A stretch of 64,000 bases of DNA from Bradyrhizobium sp. SRS-191 (GTDB taxonomy: Bacteria; Pseudomonadota; Alphaproteobacteria; Rhizobiales; Xanthobacteraceae). The translations under genes and the position numbers were made by a program. Shown in pieces: positions 43,997 through 53,017 of the stretch (the stretch's first letter is position 1; every line of letters begins with the position of its first letter). The notes under the pieces were generated by a model. It worked only from the letters and a program-made list of their open reading frames with translations, did no database searches and was not told the DNA's origin. The stretch covers positions 1 through 64,000 of the forward strand of contig NZ_JANBVS010000028.1 in NCBI RefSeq assembly GCF_024586915.1, read 5' to 3'.

Positions 43997-45102
43997 TGCG
44001 CGCGGCGGTCCCGATCGAAAGCGTCGCTGTCAGCGCCTTCGAGATTCCGACCGATCGGCCCGAGGCTGATGGAACGATCAGCTGGACCTCGACGACGATG
44101 GTGCTGGTCGAGGTGTTCGCGCGCGGCAAGATCGGGATCGGCTACACCTATGCGCATGCCTGCATCGGCCGGCTGATCTCCGAGACCCTGGCGCCGCTGG
44201 TCGAAGGCAGCGACGCGCTCGCACCCGAGCACAGCTGGGCTGCGATGCAGCGGGCGATCCGCAATCTCGGGCGGCAGGGTCTCGTGGCCACCGCGATCTC
44301 GGCTCTCGATACCGCCCTGTATGATCTCAAGGCCCGGCTGTTGGATCTGCCGCTCTGCGCGCTCCTCGGCAGCTATCGCGAGGAAGTCCCGATCTATGGC
44401 AGCGGCGGCTTCACCAGCTACTCGGACGACGAGCTGCGCCGGCAGCTTGCGGGCTGGGTGTCCGAGCAACGCTGCGCCTATGTCAAGATGAAGGTCGGCT
44501 CCGAGCCCGCACGCGATCCGCATCGGGTCGAGGTGGCGCGGCTCGCGATCGGCGACCGCGCCGCGCTGTTCGTCGATGCCAATGGCGCCTACAGCGCAAA
44601 GCAGGCGCTCGGGCTCGCGCAAGCCGTTTCGGATCTGGGCGTGAGCTGGTTCGAGGAGCCGGTGTCCTCGGATGATCTGACCGGCCTGCGGCTCGTCCGC
44701 GAGCACGCTCCTGCCGGCATGGATGTCGCCGCCGGCGAATACAGCTACACGACCGATCAGGTGCGGATGATGCTGCAGGCGGGCTCAGTGGACGTCCAGC
44801 AGGCCGACATCACCCGTTGTGGCGGCGTGACCGGCTTCCGGCAGATCGCCGCGCTGTGCGACGCGTTTCACACCGATCTCTCCGGACACTGCGCGCCGTC
44901 CCTGCATCTGCACGCCGCCTGCGCCGCGCCGCGGCTGCGCCATCTCGAATGGTTTCACGATCACGTGCGCATCGAGCACATGCTGTTCGACGGTGCACCC
45001 CAGCCGCGGGACGGCAAGATCCGTCCCGATCTCACCCGTCCCGGCCATGGCCTGGTCTTCAAGCACGCCGATGCGGCGCGCTATGCAGTGAGCGCGACAT
45101 GA
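43996..45102 (+). CDS. Enolase-superfamily enzyme, mandelate racemase / sugar-acid dehydratase-like
   Basis: This is a 368-residue two-domain protein. The catalytic Lys pair appears in YVKMKVGSE. The three metal ligands are seen in FVDANGAYS (Asp), WFEEPVSSDD (Glu) and VAAGEYSY (Glu), and the active-site His lies in LSGHCAPSLHLH. This arrangement belongs to the muconate-lactonising / mandelate-racemase groups, many members of which dehydrate sugar acids. The exact substrate cannot be read. It overlaps the flanking genes by 1 and 4 bases, so it is translated with them. Confidence 0.85.
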   Translation: MRAAVPIESVAVSAFEIPTDRPEADGTISWTSTTMVLVEVFARGKIGIGYTYAHACIGRLISETLAPLVEGSDALAPEHSWAAMQRAIRNLGRQGLVATAISALDTALYDLKARLLDLPLCALLGSYREEVPIYGSGGFTSYSDDELRRQLAGWVSEQRCAYVKMKVGSEPARDPHRVEVARLAIGDRAALFVDANGAYSAKQALGLAQAVSDLGVSWFEEPVSSDDLTGLRLVREHAPAGMDVAAGEYSYTTDQVRMMLQAGSVDVQQADITRCGGVTGFRQIAALCDAFHTDLSGHCAPSLHLHAACAAPRLRHLEWFHDHVRIEHMLFDGAPQPRDGKIRPDLTRPGHGLVFKHADAARYAVSAT

Positions 45103-46073
45103 GCAACGACACCGATTGGCTGGTGGGAGCCGGCCTCGCCCTCTCCGCCATCGCCGCGACGGCGATGCTGCAGCCGAGCCCGCCACGCAGGCTCGAGCGC
45201 AAGCCGGCAAGCCTGCCGTCGCGACCAGGACCGCACCCGCGCGCATCGGTCCGCGCCGCACGCCGTCTCAATCGCGCCGCGGGCATGCTGGCGGCCTCGG
45301 TGCTGGCCGACAGCAGCGTCGAGCATTATCGCGGCTCGTTCAAGAACAAGGCGATGTACACGCCGCTGGCGGTCTCGGCGCTGACGCTCGCGATGAGCGC
45401 GCACGGCACCGCCGACCGGCGGCCATGGGCGCACCGGCTGCGCGACGGCAGCTACCTGCTCGCCGCCGCCACGGGCCTGATAGGCACTGGCTTTCACGTC
45501 TACAACGTCACGAGGAAAGTCGGCGGCTTCAGCTGGCAGAACCTGTTCTACGGCGCGCCGCTCGGCGCACCGATGGCCATCCTGCTGTCGGGGCTGCTCG
45601 GCTTCTGCTCCGAGCGCGTGCGCGACACCAGCCGCGCGCAGCGGCCGCATGTGTTCGGCCTGCCGGCCGCGCGCACGATCGCAGCGGTCACCGCGGCCGG
45701 ACTGCTAGGCACGTCAGGCGAAGCCGGGCTGCTGCATTTCCGCGGCGCGTTTCACAACCCGTTCATGGCGGTCCCCGTGACCTTGCCGCCGGTCGGCGCC
45801 GCACTGCTGTTCAAAGCCGCCGCGCGCGATCCCGGTGACGACAAAACCCGCAGGCACCCGCTGACACGCGCCTGGATGTGGCTGCTGGCCGCGATGGGTT
45901 TTGCCGGCGTCGGCTTCCACGCCTATGGCGTGTCGCGCAACATGGGCGGGTGGCGCAATTGGAGTCAGAACATCCTGGCGGGACCGCCGCTGCCGGCGCC
46001 GCCGAGCTTCACCGGCCTCGCCCTCGCCGGCTTGGCAGCGCTCGGCCTGATGCGGGAGCACCCCGATGCATGA
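45099..46073 (+). CDS. Polytopic membrane protein of unknown function in the sugar-acid operon
   Basis: This is a 324-residue protein with about eight hydrophobic segments arranged as two similar halves. Each half ends in a related motif: TGFHVYNVTRKVGGFSWQNL (about 128-147) and GFHAYGVSRNMGGWRNWSQN (about 269-288). The repeat suggests an internal duplication. The histidines within the helices could bind haem, so it may act as the membrane electron acceptor for the downstream oxidoreductase, replacing the cytochrome c subunit usual in gluconate dehydrogenases; this is inference. It overlaps its neighbours by 4 and 8 bases. Confidence 0.7.
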   Translation: MSNDTDWLVGAGLALSAIAATAMLQPSPPRRLERKPASLPSRPGPHPRASVRAARRLNRAAGMLAASVLADSSVEHYRGSFKNKAMYTPLAVSALTLAMSAHGTADRRPWAHRLRDGSYLLAAATGLIGTGFHVYNVTRKVGGFSWQNLFYGAPLGAPMAILLSGLLGFCSERVRDTSRAQRPHVFGLPAARTIAAVTAAGLLGTSGEAGLLHFRGAFHNPFMAVPVTLPPVGAALLFKAAARDPGDDKTRRHPLTRAWMWLLAAMGFAGVGFHAYGVSRNMGGWRNWSQNILAGPPLPAPPSFTGLALAGLAALGLMREHPDA

Positions 46074-46734
46074 CCGTTCGCGCCCTCCTGCCATTCCGGA
46101 TCGTTACCCCGGCTACGACGTGCTCACCAAGCGCAGCGGTCCGTCGTGGAACGACAAGACACGCGAGGTGATCGCCGAGCGTTTGTCGGTCACCGCGACG
46201 CCGCTGTTCCTCTCAGCCGGCGAATTCCAATTGGTCCGAGCCGTCGCCGCCCGGATCGTGCCTCAGCCATCGACACGGCCGCCGATTCCGGTCGCCGCGC
46301 TGGTCGATCGCAAGCTGCACGCCGATATCGCCGACGGCTATCGCACCGACGGAATGCCCCGTCACCGCGAAGCGTGGCGGCGCGGCCTGCGCGCACTCGA
46401 AGCGGAGGCGCTCACGGCGTTCCACCGGCCATTCACCGAGCTCTCCGAGGGGATGCAGGATCAGTTGCTCCAGCGCGCCGAAGCCGGTGAGCTCAAGGCT
46501 GCCGACTGGGGCGACATGCGCTCCGACGACTTCTTCAAGCGCCGGCTGCTGCGTGACGTCGTGCTCGCCTACTACTCGCACCCCGCCGCATGGAACGAGA
46601 TCGGATGGGGCGGCCCCGCCAGCCCGCGCGGCTATGTGCGCCTCGATGCCAACGAGCGCGATCCGTGGGAGGCAGCCGAAGCCGAACCCGGCCACGAGGC
46701 CGACGCCGCGAGGACCAACCGCCATGTTCGTTGA
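46066..46734 (+). CDS. Gluconate 2-dehydrogenase subunit 3-like protein
   Basis: This is a 222-residue protein with the small-subunit family pattern: LSAGEFQLVRAVAARIVPQ, IPVAALVDRKLHADIADG and the C-terminal VLAYYSHPAAWNEIGWGGPASPRGYV. In known gluconate and related dehydrogenases, this subunit chaperones and accompanies the GMC flavoprotein, which is the next gene (11-base overlap). Known homologues often carry a twin-arginine signal; none is visible here, so the complex may be cytoplasmic. Confidence 0.85.
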   Translation: MHDRSRPPAIPDRYPGYDVLTKRSGPSWNDKTREVIAERLSVTATPLFLSAGEFQLVRAVAARIVPQPSTRPPIPVAALVDRKLHADIADGYRTDGMPRHREAWRRGLRALEAEALTAFHRPFTELSEGMQDQLLQRAEAGELKAADWGDMRSDDFFKRRLLRDVVLAYYSHPAAWNEIGWGGPASPRGYVRLDANERDPWEAAEAEPGHEADAARTNRHVR

Positions 46735-48433
46735 CATCTCCGATGACCCGCAAGCGACACCGCGCGCCATGGCAGGCCGCGCGCCCGACGTGTTTCGTCC
46801 CGGCGGCTGGGTGCCGATGCGCTGCCATCGCGACGACGAGCCGGTCGACTTCGTCATCGTCGGCACCGGCGCCGGCGGCGGCACGCTGGCCTGCAAGCTC
46901 GCCGAATACGGCTTCTCGGTCGTCGCACTCGATGCCGGCCCCTACTTTCGCCCGCTCGAGGATTTCGCCTCCGACGAGGCCGAGCAGACCAAGCTGTACT
47001 GGACCGACGATCGCATCACCGACGGCGCCAATCCGCTGCAGCTCGGCAGCAACAACAGCGGCAAGGCGGTCGGCGGCTCGACCGTGCATTTCGCGATGGT
47101 GTCGCTGCGCTTGCGCCCCGAATGGTTCAAGTCGCGGACCCTGCTCGGCTACGGCGCTGACTGGCCGATCGACTGGCGCGAGATGTGGACCTACTACGAG
47201 GAGGTCGAGCAGGCGCTGAAGATCTCAGGCCCGATCACCTATCCCTGGGGACCCAAGCGGCCACGTTATCCCTATCGCGCCCATCCGCTCAACGCCGCCG
47301 CGCGCGTGCTCGCCAGGGGATGCGAGGCGCTCGGCATCTCCTGGACCGAGACGCCGCTCGCCACGCTCTCGGCGCCACGCGGCCTCGCGCACCCTTGCGT
47401 GTATCGCGGCTTCTGCGTCGCCGGCTGCTCGACCAACGCCAAGCAGAGCGCGCTGGTCACCTGGATTCCGCGCGCGCTGGCCGCGGGCGCAGAAATCCGC
47501 GATCTCGCGATGGCCGGCCGCATCGAGGTCGATGATGATGACCGCGTCACTGGCGTCCACTATCATCGCGAGGGACGCTGGCGCTTCCAGCGCGCCCGCA
47601 ACGTCGTCGTCGCCGGCTACGCGATCGAAACGCCGCGGCTCCTGTTGAACTCGGCCACCGACCGCCATCGCGACGGGCTCGCCAACAGCTCCGGCCTCGT
47701 CGGCAAGTATCTCATGACGCAATCCAACCAGGCGGTGTGGGGGCTGATGGACGACGAGATCCGCTCCTACAAGGGGCCGCCGTCTCTCGCCATCACTGAG
47801 CACTGGAACTACGAGGACAACGGCAAGGACTTCTTCGGCGGCTACGCCTATATGAGCCAGGGCCCGCTGCCGCAGCTCTGGGCCAACACGCTGGCGCAGG
47901 CGCGCGGGCTGTGGGGCGCGCGGCTGGTCGAGGAGATGACGAACTACAATCACGTCGCCGGCCTGAAGATCGTCGGCGAGATGCTGCCGCAGGAGCGCAA
48001 CTGCGTGACGCTGGCGGACGAGGTCGATCAATACGGCCTGCGCATTCCCCGCGTGACCTATTCCTGGTGCGACAACGACCGGCGGCTGATCGACCACTCG
48101 CTCGCCTTCATGACACGCGCCCTGCAGGCCGCCGGTGCCAAGGATATCTGGGCCCAGGAGGACGACACCTGCCACCTCAACGGCACGGCCCGCATGGGCG
48201 ACGATCCGCGCAGCAGCGTCGTCGATGCCGACTGCCGCAGTTGGGACATCCCGAACCTCTGGATCTGCGACGGCTCGGTATTTCCGACCGTCGGCGGCGT
48301 CAATCCATCACTCACAATCCAGGCCATCGCCTGCCGCACCGCCGACCGCATTCACGCGATGGCACGGCGCGGAGAGTTGACGGGCTCGAGCAGGCGCGCA
48401 GCACAGACGAGGACCGCCAGCCAAATGGCCTGA
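46724..48433 (+). CDS. GMC oxidoreductase, gluconate-dehydrogenase-type flavoprotein
   Basis: This is a 569-residue FAD enzyme. The dinucleotide-binding motif FVIVGTGAGGGTLACKLAEY is at about residues 45-64, with SNNSGKAVGGSTVHF following. The C-terminal active site is TCHLNGTARMGDDP, with NPSLTIQAIACRTADRI after it. It resembles the large subunit of gluconate and related 2-ketosugar-forming dehydrogenases. It probably oxidises a polyol or aldonic acid, with the subunit-3-like protein as partner. The start at 46724 lies inside the end of the partner gene. Confidence 0.88.
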   Translation: MFVDISDDPQATPRAMAGRAPDVFRPGGWVPMRCHRDDEPVDFVIVGTGAGGGTLACKLAEYGFSVVALDAGPYFRPLEDFASDEAEQTKLYWTDDRITDGANPLQLGSNNSGKAVGGSTVHFAMVSLRLRPEWFKSRTLLGYGADWPIDWREMWTYYEEVEQALKISGPITYPWGPKRPRYPYRAHPLNAAARVLARGCEALGISWTETPLATLSAPRGLAHPCVYRGFCVAGCSTNAKQSALVTWIPRALAAGAEIRDLAMAGRIEVDDDDRVTGVHYHREGRWRFQRARNVVVAGYAIETPRLLLNSATDRHRDGLANSSGLVGKYLMTQSNQAVWGLMDDEIRSYKGPPSLAITEHWNYEDNGKDFFGGYAYMSQGPLPQLWANTLAQARGLWGARLVEEMTNYNHVAGLKIVGEMLPQERNCVTLADEVDQYGLRIPRVTYSWCDNDRRLIDHSLAFMTRALQAAGAKDIWAQEDDTCHLNGTARMGDDPRSSVVDADCRSWDIPNLWICDGSVFPTVGGVNPSLTIQAIACRTADRIHAMARRGELTGSSRRAAQTRTASQMA

Positions 48434-48458
48434 GCTGGAAGGAGGACGCACGAACTAA

Positions 48459-48486
48459 AACGCCCGCGGCCAAGGCTGCGGGCGTT
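48459..48486. terminator. Candidate terminator hairpin between GMC and HxlR genes
   Basis: The arms aacgcccgcggc (48459-48470) and gctgcgggcgtt (48475-48486) form a 12-bp stem with one G-T pair and a 4-base loop. The flanks are aaaa on the left and gctgtcttg on the right, so it may stop transcripts from either side. Confidence 0.5.
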
Positions 48487-48628
48487 GCTGTCTTGATGGT
48501 AGCGGGGCCTACACACGCGCTCCTCTCGAACTCCACCGATCGTAATTACCTTGGTTTTAAATGCCTGCGAGCAGCGCGACTTGGGCCGGAGCGTTTCACT
48601 TGGCCGGTGCATATTCGCGCCGATCTAC

Positions 48629-49018
48629 TCATCGGTGGTGAGCGGCCTCATCGTGTCGTGCCCGACAATTTTCGATGTCGCTCATGTGATCCAGCACCCA
48701 GGTGGCCAGCTGCATCAACGGTATGGCAAGCGACTTCCCTAGATCGGTAAGGCTGTACTCGACTTGAGGCGGGACGCTCGGATGAACCTTGCGTGTCACC
48801 ATCCCGTCGCGCTCCAAGGCCTTGAGCGTACGGGTCAGCATCTGCTGCGAAATCCCACCTATCAGCCGCTTCAACTCGTTAAAGCGGCGTGGCTGCTCGG
48901 CCAGCATCGTGATGGCGAGAATGGTCCACTTGTCGCCCATGCGGCCAAGGACCTCCTTGACTGGTCCGCAGCCGGGATTCGTTCCCGGCTGGAGTGGAAT
49001 GGGGTCGGTCATAGGCAT
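48629..49018 (-). CDS. HxlR-family transcriptional regulator with N-terminal cysteine
   Basis: This is a 129-residue winged-helix regulator (KEVLGRMGDKWTILAITML, RRFNELKRLIGGISQQMLT, RTLKALERDGMVTRKVH). Cys17 lies just before the first helix, at the position used for redox sensing in HxlR members such as YodB and HypR. It is divergent from the NmrA-like gene, and the run of redox genes behind that is the likely target. The ATG at 49018 has GAGG 9 bases upstream. Confidence 0.88.
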   Translation of the reverse strand: MPMTDPIPLQPGTNPGCGPVKEVLGRMGDKWTILAITMLAEQPRRFNELKRLIGGISQQMLTRTLKALERDGMVTRKVHPSVPPQVEYSLTDLGKSLAIPLMQLATWVLDHMSDIENCRARHDEAAHHR

Positions 49019-49203
49019 GTGACTAGGCCTCAAAAATTTACGTTCTTGTCTATCGGGCAGTCTACTCCAATCATCTAGTCAGCAGAACATACCAACCAAG
49101 GGAATGCGTGTATGGCTGACAAAGATGACACCTTCCAACCTGGGCACCAGCACCGCCATCGGTGCAGCTCTGCCTCGCCGCGTTGAATTCGCGAGGAAGC
49201 GCA

Positions 49204-49845
49204 ATGAAGATTTCGCTATTCGGCGCCACCGGTCCAACCGGACGGTACCTCATCGAGGAGGCGCTCAGGCAAAACTACAGCCTGTCGGTCTATACGCGCG
49301 ATGCCAGCAAACTCAGGGACTACCAAGGGACGATTGAGACCGTCGTCGGCGACCTGACGAACGTGACGGCGATGGCCGAGTGCATCCGTGATTCTACGGC
49401 GGTCATCAGCGCATTGGGACCCAACAGCCTCAAGATCAAGGGCGACCGTCCGATCATGCACGGTGTCGGCAACATCGTCTCGGTGATGAAGAGGTTGGGT
49501 GTTCAACGCCTGATTCAAATCTCCACGGCGAGTTATCGCGATCCAAAAGATGGCTTCGACCTCAAGGCCCAATCGCTTCTGATGGTGTTCAAGCTCATCG
49601 TACCAAAGGCCGTCGATGACATCAGGGCCACCGGCGAATTGGTTCGGGATTCGGGGCTGGACTGGACGCTGGTGAGGATTCCAAACCTCAAGGATGGCCC
49701 GGCCAGCGGGACCATCGACGTCGGCTGGTACGGAAAGTCCAAGCTCCGTACGCAATTGTCGAGAGGCGATCTCGCGAAGTTCCTCGTCGAGCAGGTGTCA
49801 AACAGGGAGTTCGTTCGCGCTGCTCCTGCAATCGCCAATCACTGA
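49204..49845 (+). CDS. NAD(P)H-binding NmrA/SDR-like protein
   Basis: This is a 213-residue atypical short-chain dehydrogenase. The N-terminal [15 protein letters not shown] motif binds the nucleotide, and [12 protein letters not shown] and [11 protein letters not shown] are typical of the NAD(P)-binding NmrA-like group, including quinone-linked sensors and flavin-reductase-like proteins. No classical YxxxK pair is obvious. A GAGGAAGC ribosome-binding site precedes the ATG at 49204. The azoreductase gene starts 16 bases after the stop, so one operon is likely. Confidence 0.82.
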   Translation: MKISLFGATGPTGRYLIEEALRQNYSLSVYTRDASKLRDYQGTIETVVGDLTNVTAMAECIRDSTAVISALGPNSLKIKGDRPIMHGVGNIVSVMKRLGVQRLIQISTASYRDPKDGFDLKAQSLLMVFKLIVPKAVDDIRATGELVRDSGLDWTLVRIPNLKDGPASGTIDVGWYGKSKLRTQLSRGDLAKFLVEQVSNREFVRAAPAIANH

Positions 49846-49861
49846 GAAATCCGGAGCAAGC

Positions 49862-50479
49862 ATGACCAACATCCTCCTCATCACGTCGAGCCCACGCGGT
49901 GCCGAAGGCCTGTCGAGCCGCGTCGCAACCGATGTCGCCGAACAGATCAAAGCCCGCTCAGGCGGCACGCTCAATACGCGGGATCTCTCGGCGGAGCCGC
50001 TTCCGCATATCACACCGGCCTACATCAACGGCCGCATGGCGTCGTCGGAAGCACGTACGCCGGAGCAGGCGCAGGCCGTCGGGCTCGCCGAAGCGCTGGT
50101 CGATGAGATCGAGGCCGCCGACACAATTGTCATCGGTTCGAGCATGATCAATTTCGGTCCGTCCTCGCAACTCAAGGCCTGGATCGATCACGTCACATGG
50201 CCGGGCGTCACGTTCAAATACGACGAGAACGGCCCAAAGGGTCTGTTGTCCGGCAAGAAGGTCTATCTCGTAACAGCCAGCGGCGGCGTTTTCTCTGAAG
50301 GACAATACGCGTCGTTCGACTTCCAGACCGGTTACCTCATGCACCTGCTGCGCTTCATCGGGTTGATTGATATCGAGCTGATCCGTGTCGAAGGCACCGC
50401 TTACGGCCCCGACGCCGTAAGGGCGGCGATGGTCTCCGCTGAAGCGCAGATCCGCACTGCGCTCGAAGGCGCCGCCTGA
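49862..50479 (+). CDS. azoR: FMN-dependent NADH:quinone / azo reductase
   Basis: This is a 205-residue flavodoxin-like protein of the AzoR family. [16 protein letters not shown] binds the FMN phosphate, [20 protein letters not shown] is the central signature, and [11 protein letters not shown] the later flavin contact. AzoR reduces quinones and azo dyes with NADH in two-electron steps. The gene lies behind a thiol-type HxlR regulator, so a quinone or electrophile-detoxification role fits. The ribosome-binding site GGAG lies 7 bases before the ATG. Confidence 0.9.
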   Translation: MTNILLITSSPRGAEGLSSRVATDVAEQIKARSGGTLNTRDLSAEPLPHITPAYINGRMASSEARTPEQAQAVGLAEALVDEIEAADTIVIGSSMINFGPSSQLKAWIDHVTWPGVTFKYDENGPKGLLSGKKVYLVTASGGVFSEGQYASFDFQTGYLMHLLRFIGLIDIELIRVEGTAYGPDAVRAAMVSAEAQIRTALEGAA

Positions 50480-50527
50480 GGGCCTGCGAATGAGCGACAA
50501 GCGGTTCAGGATGACCAGGAGACAACG

Positions 50528-50632
50528 ATGAGTTCGCTAAAGACAACACATGCATCCACACCCCGCGCCGCAATGGGCTCGCATCTCGGCATTTGGGCGG
50601 TCTCCGCTCGTTCGCAGGCTTCCCCGTCATGA
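50528..50632 (+). CDS. Possible 34-residue leader peptide or gene remnant
   Basis: The frame starts with ATG at 50528 after a good ribosome-binding site (AGGAGACAACG) and ends with a TGA that overlaps the next gene's ATG (ATGA). The product, starting MSSLKTTHASTPRAAM, is unrecognised, with no hydrophobic segment. It may serve for translational coupling or be the stump of a lost gene. Confidence 0.3.
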   Translation: MSSLKTTHASTPRAAMGSHLGIWAVSARSQASPS

Positions 50633-51297
50633 CCGATGCCTTGATAATTGACCTCTATACGGAGATCACCTGCCCCTGGTGCCTGGTCGGGCAATTCCGG
50701 CTTGATAAGGTTCTGGCGGAGCGCTTCCCCCATCTTGCCGTGGACATCCACCATCATCCCGTCCTGCTGCTCGCCGGAGTGCCTGCCGCAGGGCTCTACA
50801 TTCCCGACCTGCTTCGCTCGCGCTACGGCATCACCGATCCGAAGGTGGCGTTTGCACGGCCCGAAGGCGAAGCGCGAGCCTCGGGGCTAAAGCTCGACCT
50901 CAGCCGCCAGCTTTGGGCCTATGCCACGCAGCCTGCCCACGCCCTCATCCTTGCCGCAAGGGAACGTGGCACACAGCATCGGCTCGCGGTGGCGATCACC
51001 GAGGCATATTTCCTCGATGCCATGAATATCGGTGATGCAGATGTGCTCGCCGGTATCGCCGCAGACCATGGGTTCGAGCGTACGGAAGCACGCGCAGTCG
51101 CCGTCGATCCCATCCAGCACAAGCGCGTGGAGGAGGAGGCGGCCCGATCTGCGGCAGCAGGCGTCCGCTCGGTGCCCCATTTCATCTTTGGCGGACGCGC
51201 CGCGATCAACGGCGGCCGCAGCGAAGACGAGATCGCTCTGCACATCCAAGACGCCGCGCGCGCTCGGGTGAACCAGCGTCAATCAATTGGAAGATAG
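50629..51297 (+). CDS. DsbA-family (FrnE-like) thiol oxidoreductase
   Basis: This is a 222-residue thioredoxin-fold protein with the active site Cys15-Pro-Trp-Cys18 in TEITCPWCLVGQFRLD, a helical insertion, and the cis-Pro loop GVRSVPHFIFGG near residue 180. There is no signal peptide, so this is the cytoplasmic FrnE / 2-hydroxychromene isomerase-like branch rather than periplasmic DsbA. It is co-directional with the azoreductase, and the SDR gene starts 1 base after its stop. Confidence 0.88.
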   Translation: MTDALIIDLYTEITCPWCLVGQFRLDKVLAERFPHLAVDIHHHPVLLLAGVPAAGLYIPDLLRSRYGITDPKVAFARPEGEARASGLKLDLSRQLWAYATQPAHALILAARERGTQHRLAVAITEAYFLDAMNIGDADVLAGIAADHGFERTEARAVAVDPIQHKRVEEEAARSAAAGVRSVPHFIFGGRAAINGGRSEDEIALHIQDAARARVNQRQSIGR

Positions 51298-51298
51298 C

Positions 51299-52249
51299 AT
51301 GACCGCCTGGACCTTCAACGACATCCCCGATCAGACCGGGCGCACGGCGATCGTGACCGGGGCCAATACGGGCCTGGGTTTCGAGACGGCGCGCATGCTT
51401 GCCCGGCGCGGCGCCGATGTCGTGCTTGCGTGCAGGAATCCGGACAAGGGCAGGGACGCACTCGCCCGGATTCACGAAGAGAAGCCCAAGGGCAAGATTG
51501 CGCTCGATATGCTCGATCTTGCAGACCTCGATTCCATCGCGGCTTTCGCCGGGCGCTTTGCGGCGTCTCACGACAGGCTCGATCTGCTTATCAACAACGC
51601 GGGCCTGATGCTTCCGCCGCTCTCCCGCACTAAGCAGGGCTTCGAACTCCAGTTCGGTACCAACCACCTCGGCCACGCCGCGCTCACGGCACGCCTTGCC
51701 CCGCTGGTGCTCCGGACACCAGGCGCACGGTTCGTCATCGTATCCAGCATGGCCCATCATGGCGGGGTCATCGACTTCGACGACCTGAACTGGAATAGCC
51801 GTCCCTACCACCCTCTGAAGGCGTACCAACAGAGCAAGCTCGCAAACCTGCTGTTCGGACTCGAACTACAACGACGGCTTACAGTCTCGGGTTCGGACGC
51901 ACGCGTCACGGCGGCTCACCCTGGCTGGACGAAGTCTGATCTTCAGCGCCATTTGCGCCCCCACGAGCGTCTCATGGCGAGCGTGCTCAACCCGATCTTG
52001 CAGCTGACAACGACTCAAGGCGCACTTAACACCATGCGCGCCGCGACAGATCCAAATGCAGAGCCGGGTAGTTACTGGGGCCCCGGTCGTTTCTTCGAGC
52101 ACAAAGGCCCGCCCGTGCGCGCGCGGATCAATGAGCGAGCCCTGGACGAGGACGTTGCGAAACGCCTGTGGGTCAAGACCGAGAACCTCATAGGTCTGCG
52201 CTTCGATCTATCCGTCCCTGCCGGGCACCACGCGCGTTCCGGCAACTGA
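51299..52249 (+). CDS. Short-chain dehydrogenase/reductase, retinol-dehydrogenase-like
   Basis: This is a 316-residue NADP-type classical-to-extended SDR. It has VTGANTGLGFETARML (cofactor), ACRNPDKGRDAL (NADP-preferring basic residue), NNAG (LLINNAGLMLPP), the catalytic Ser in VIVSSMAHHGG, and YxxxK as YQQSKLANL. It resembles WW-domain-oxidoreductase/retinol-DH-like bacterial proteins. Substrate is unknown. It is the last gene before the tRNA and is probably in the HxlR-linked operon. Confidence 0.9.
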   Translation: MTAWTFNDIPDQTGRTAIVTGANTGLGFETARMLARRGADVVLACRNPDKGRDALARIHEEKPKGKIALDMLDLADLDSIAAFAGRFAASHDRLDLLINNAGLMLPPLSRTKQGFELQFGTNHLGHAALTARLAPLVLRTPGARFVIVSSMAHHGGVIDFDDLNWNSRPYHPLKAYQQSKLANLLFGLELQRRLTVSGSDARVTAAHPGWTKSDLQRHLRPHERLMASVLNPILQLTTTQGALNTMRAATDPNAEPGSYWGPGRFFEHKGPPVRARINERALDEDVAKRLWVKTENLIGLRFDLSVPAGHHARSGN

Positions 52250-52398
52250 ATGCGGAAGCGGCAAGAATCAAGGCTTTGGAGTTCATCCCGGACTCTTCGA
52301 AAGCACTCAAAGAGGCTCAGAGCGCAGATGGCCAGCAGCAGCGCGCAGCCACCATCAAATTCATTTGGTTGCGGGCTCAAAGGGTGCCGAAATACAAA

Positions 52399-52429
52399 AG
52401 CCCCTGAAATCTTCACGATTTCAGGGGCT
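52399..52429 (-). terminator. Intrinsic terminator of the initiator tRNA gene
   Basis: Perfect 12-bp arms (agcccctgaaat and atttcaggggct) surround a 7-base loop. Read on the minus strand the hairpin is followed by tttgtattt, 10 bases after the tRNA 3' end. The plus-strand side is less T-rich. Confidence 0.8.
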
Positions 52430-52438
52430 CCGTTTCGT

Positions 52439-52515
<77 letters not shown>

Positions 52516-53017
52516 TTAACTTCTGCACGGCCTTCAGGGAATTATCGGGTGCTCCTGGCTGACGCGTCTGAGCGCCGCCGAGTACATCCCAAAGGCTTCC
52601 TGAGAAGGCTTGAGCCCGTCGGCCGGTTCGGCCATCGGGTGCGGGCGGTATGTACCAATGCGAGGCTGGTTTGGAAAGGGCCTTTTGGAAGTTTTTTTGC
52701 CGGATTGTGACAGCGGCCGGCGGAATTCGAGCCTCCGGAAAACTCGAGTGAAATCATATAATTATGGATGAAGGCGCGGAACGTGCTGCCCGGCGCGAGC
52801 CGGCCACTGGTTCAGCGGCGGCGCAAAGTCCCTGGCGGCTTGCGAAGGCCGCCTCAGGGAGAGTAGCCCCTGCGACGGAGCCGCCGACTCCTTCCGTAAC
52901 CAGTCGGCCAAATCCGGCACGTCACCGCGCTTGCCAACAGTTCCGCAACGCGGCAGCTTCGCCGACGAACCAGAACGACGGCCGGATCGCGGCCGCAGCC
53001 CATGCGAGGAGACGTCG
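52516..53017. other. Intergenic region, no gene supported
   Basis: These 502 bases lie between the tRNA 5' end and the aldehyde dehydrogenase start and should contain both promoters. A T-rich stretch (gtttttttgccgg) is at 52691-52703. No RNA gene or repeat was recognised. Confidence 0.5.
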
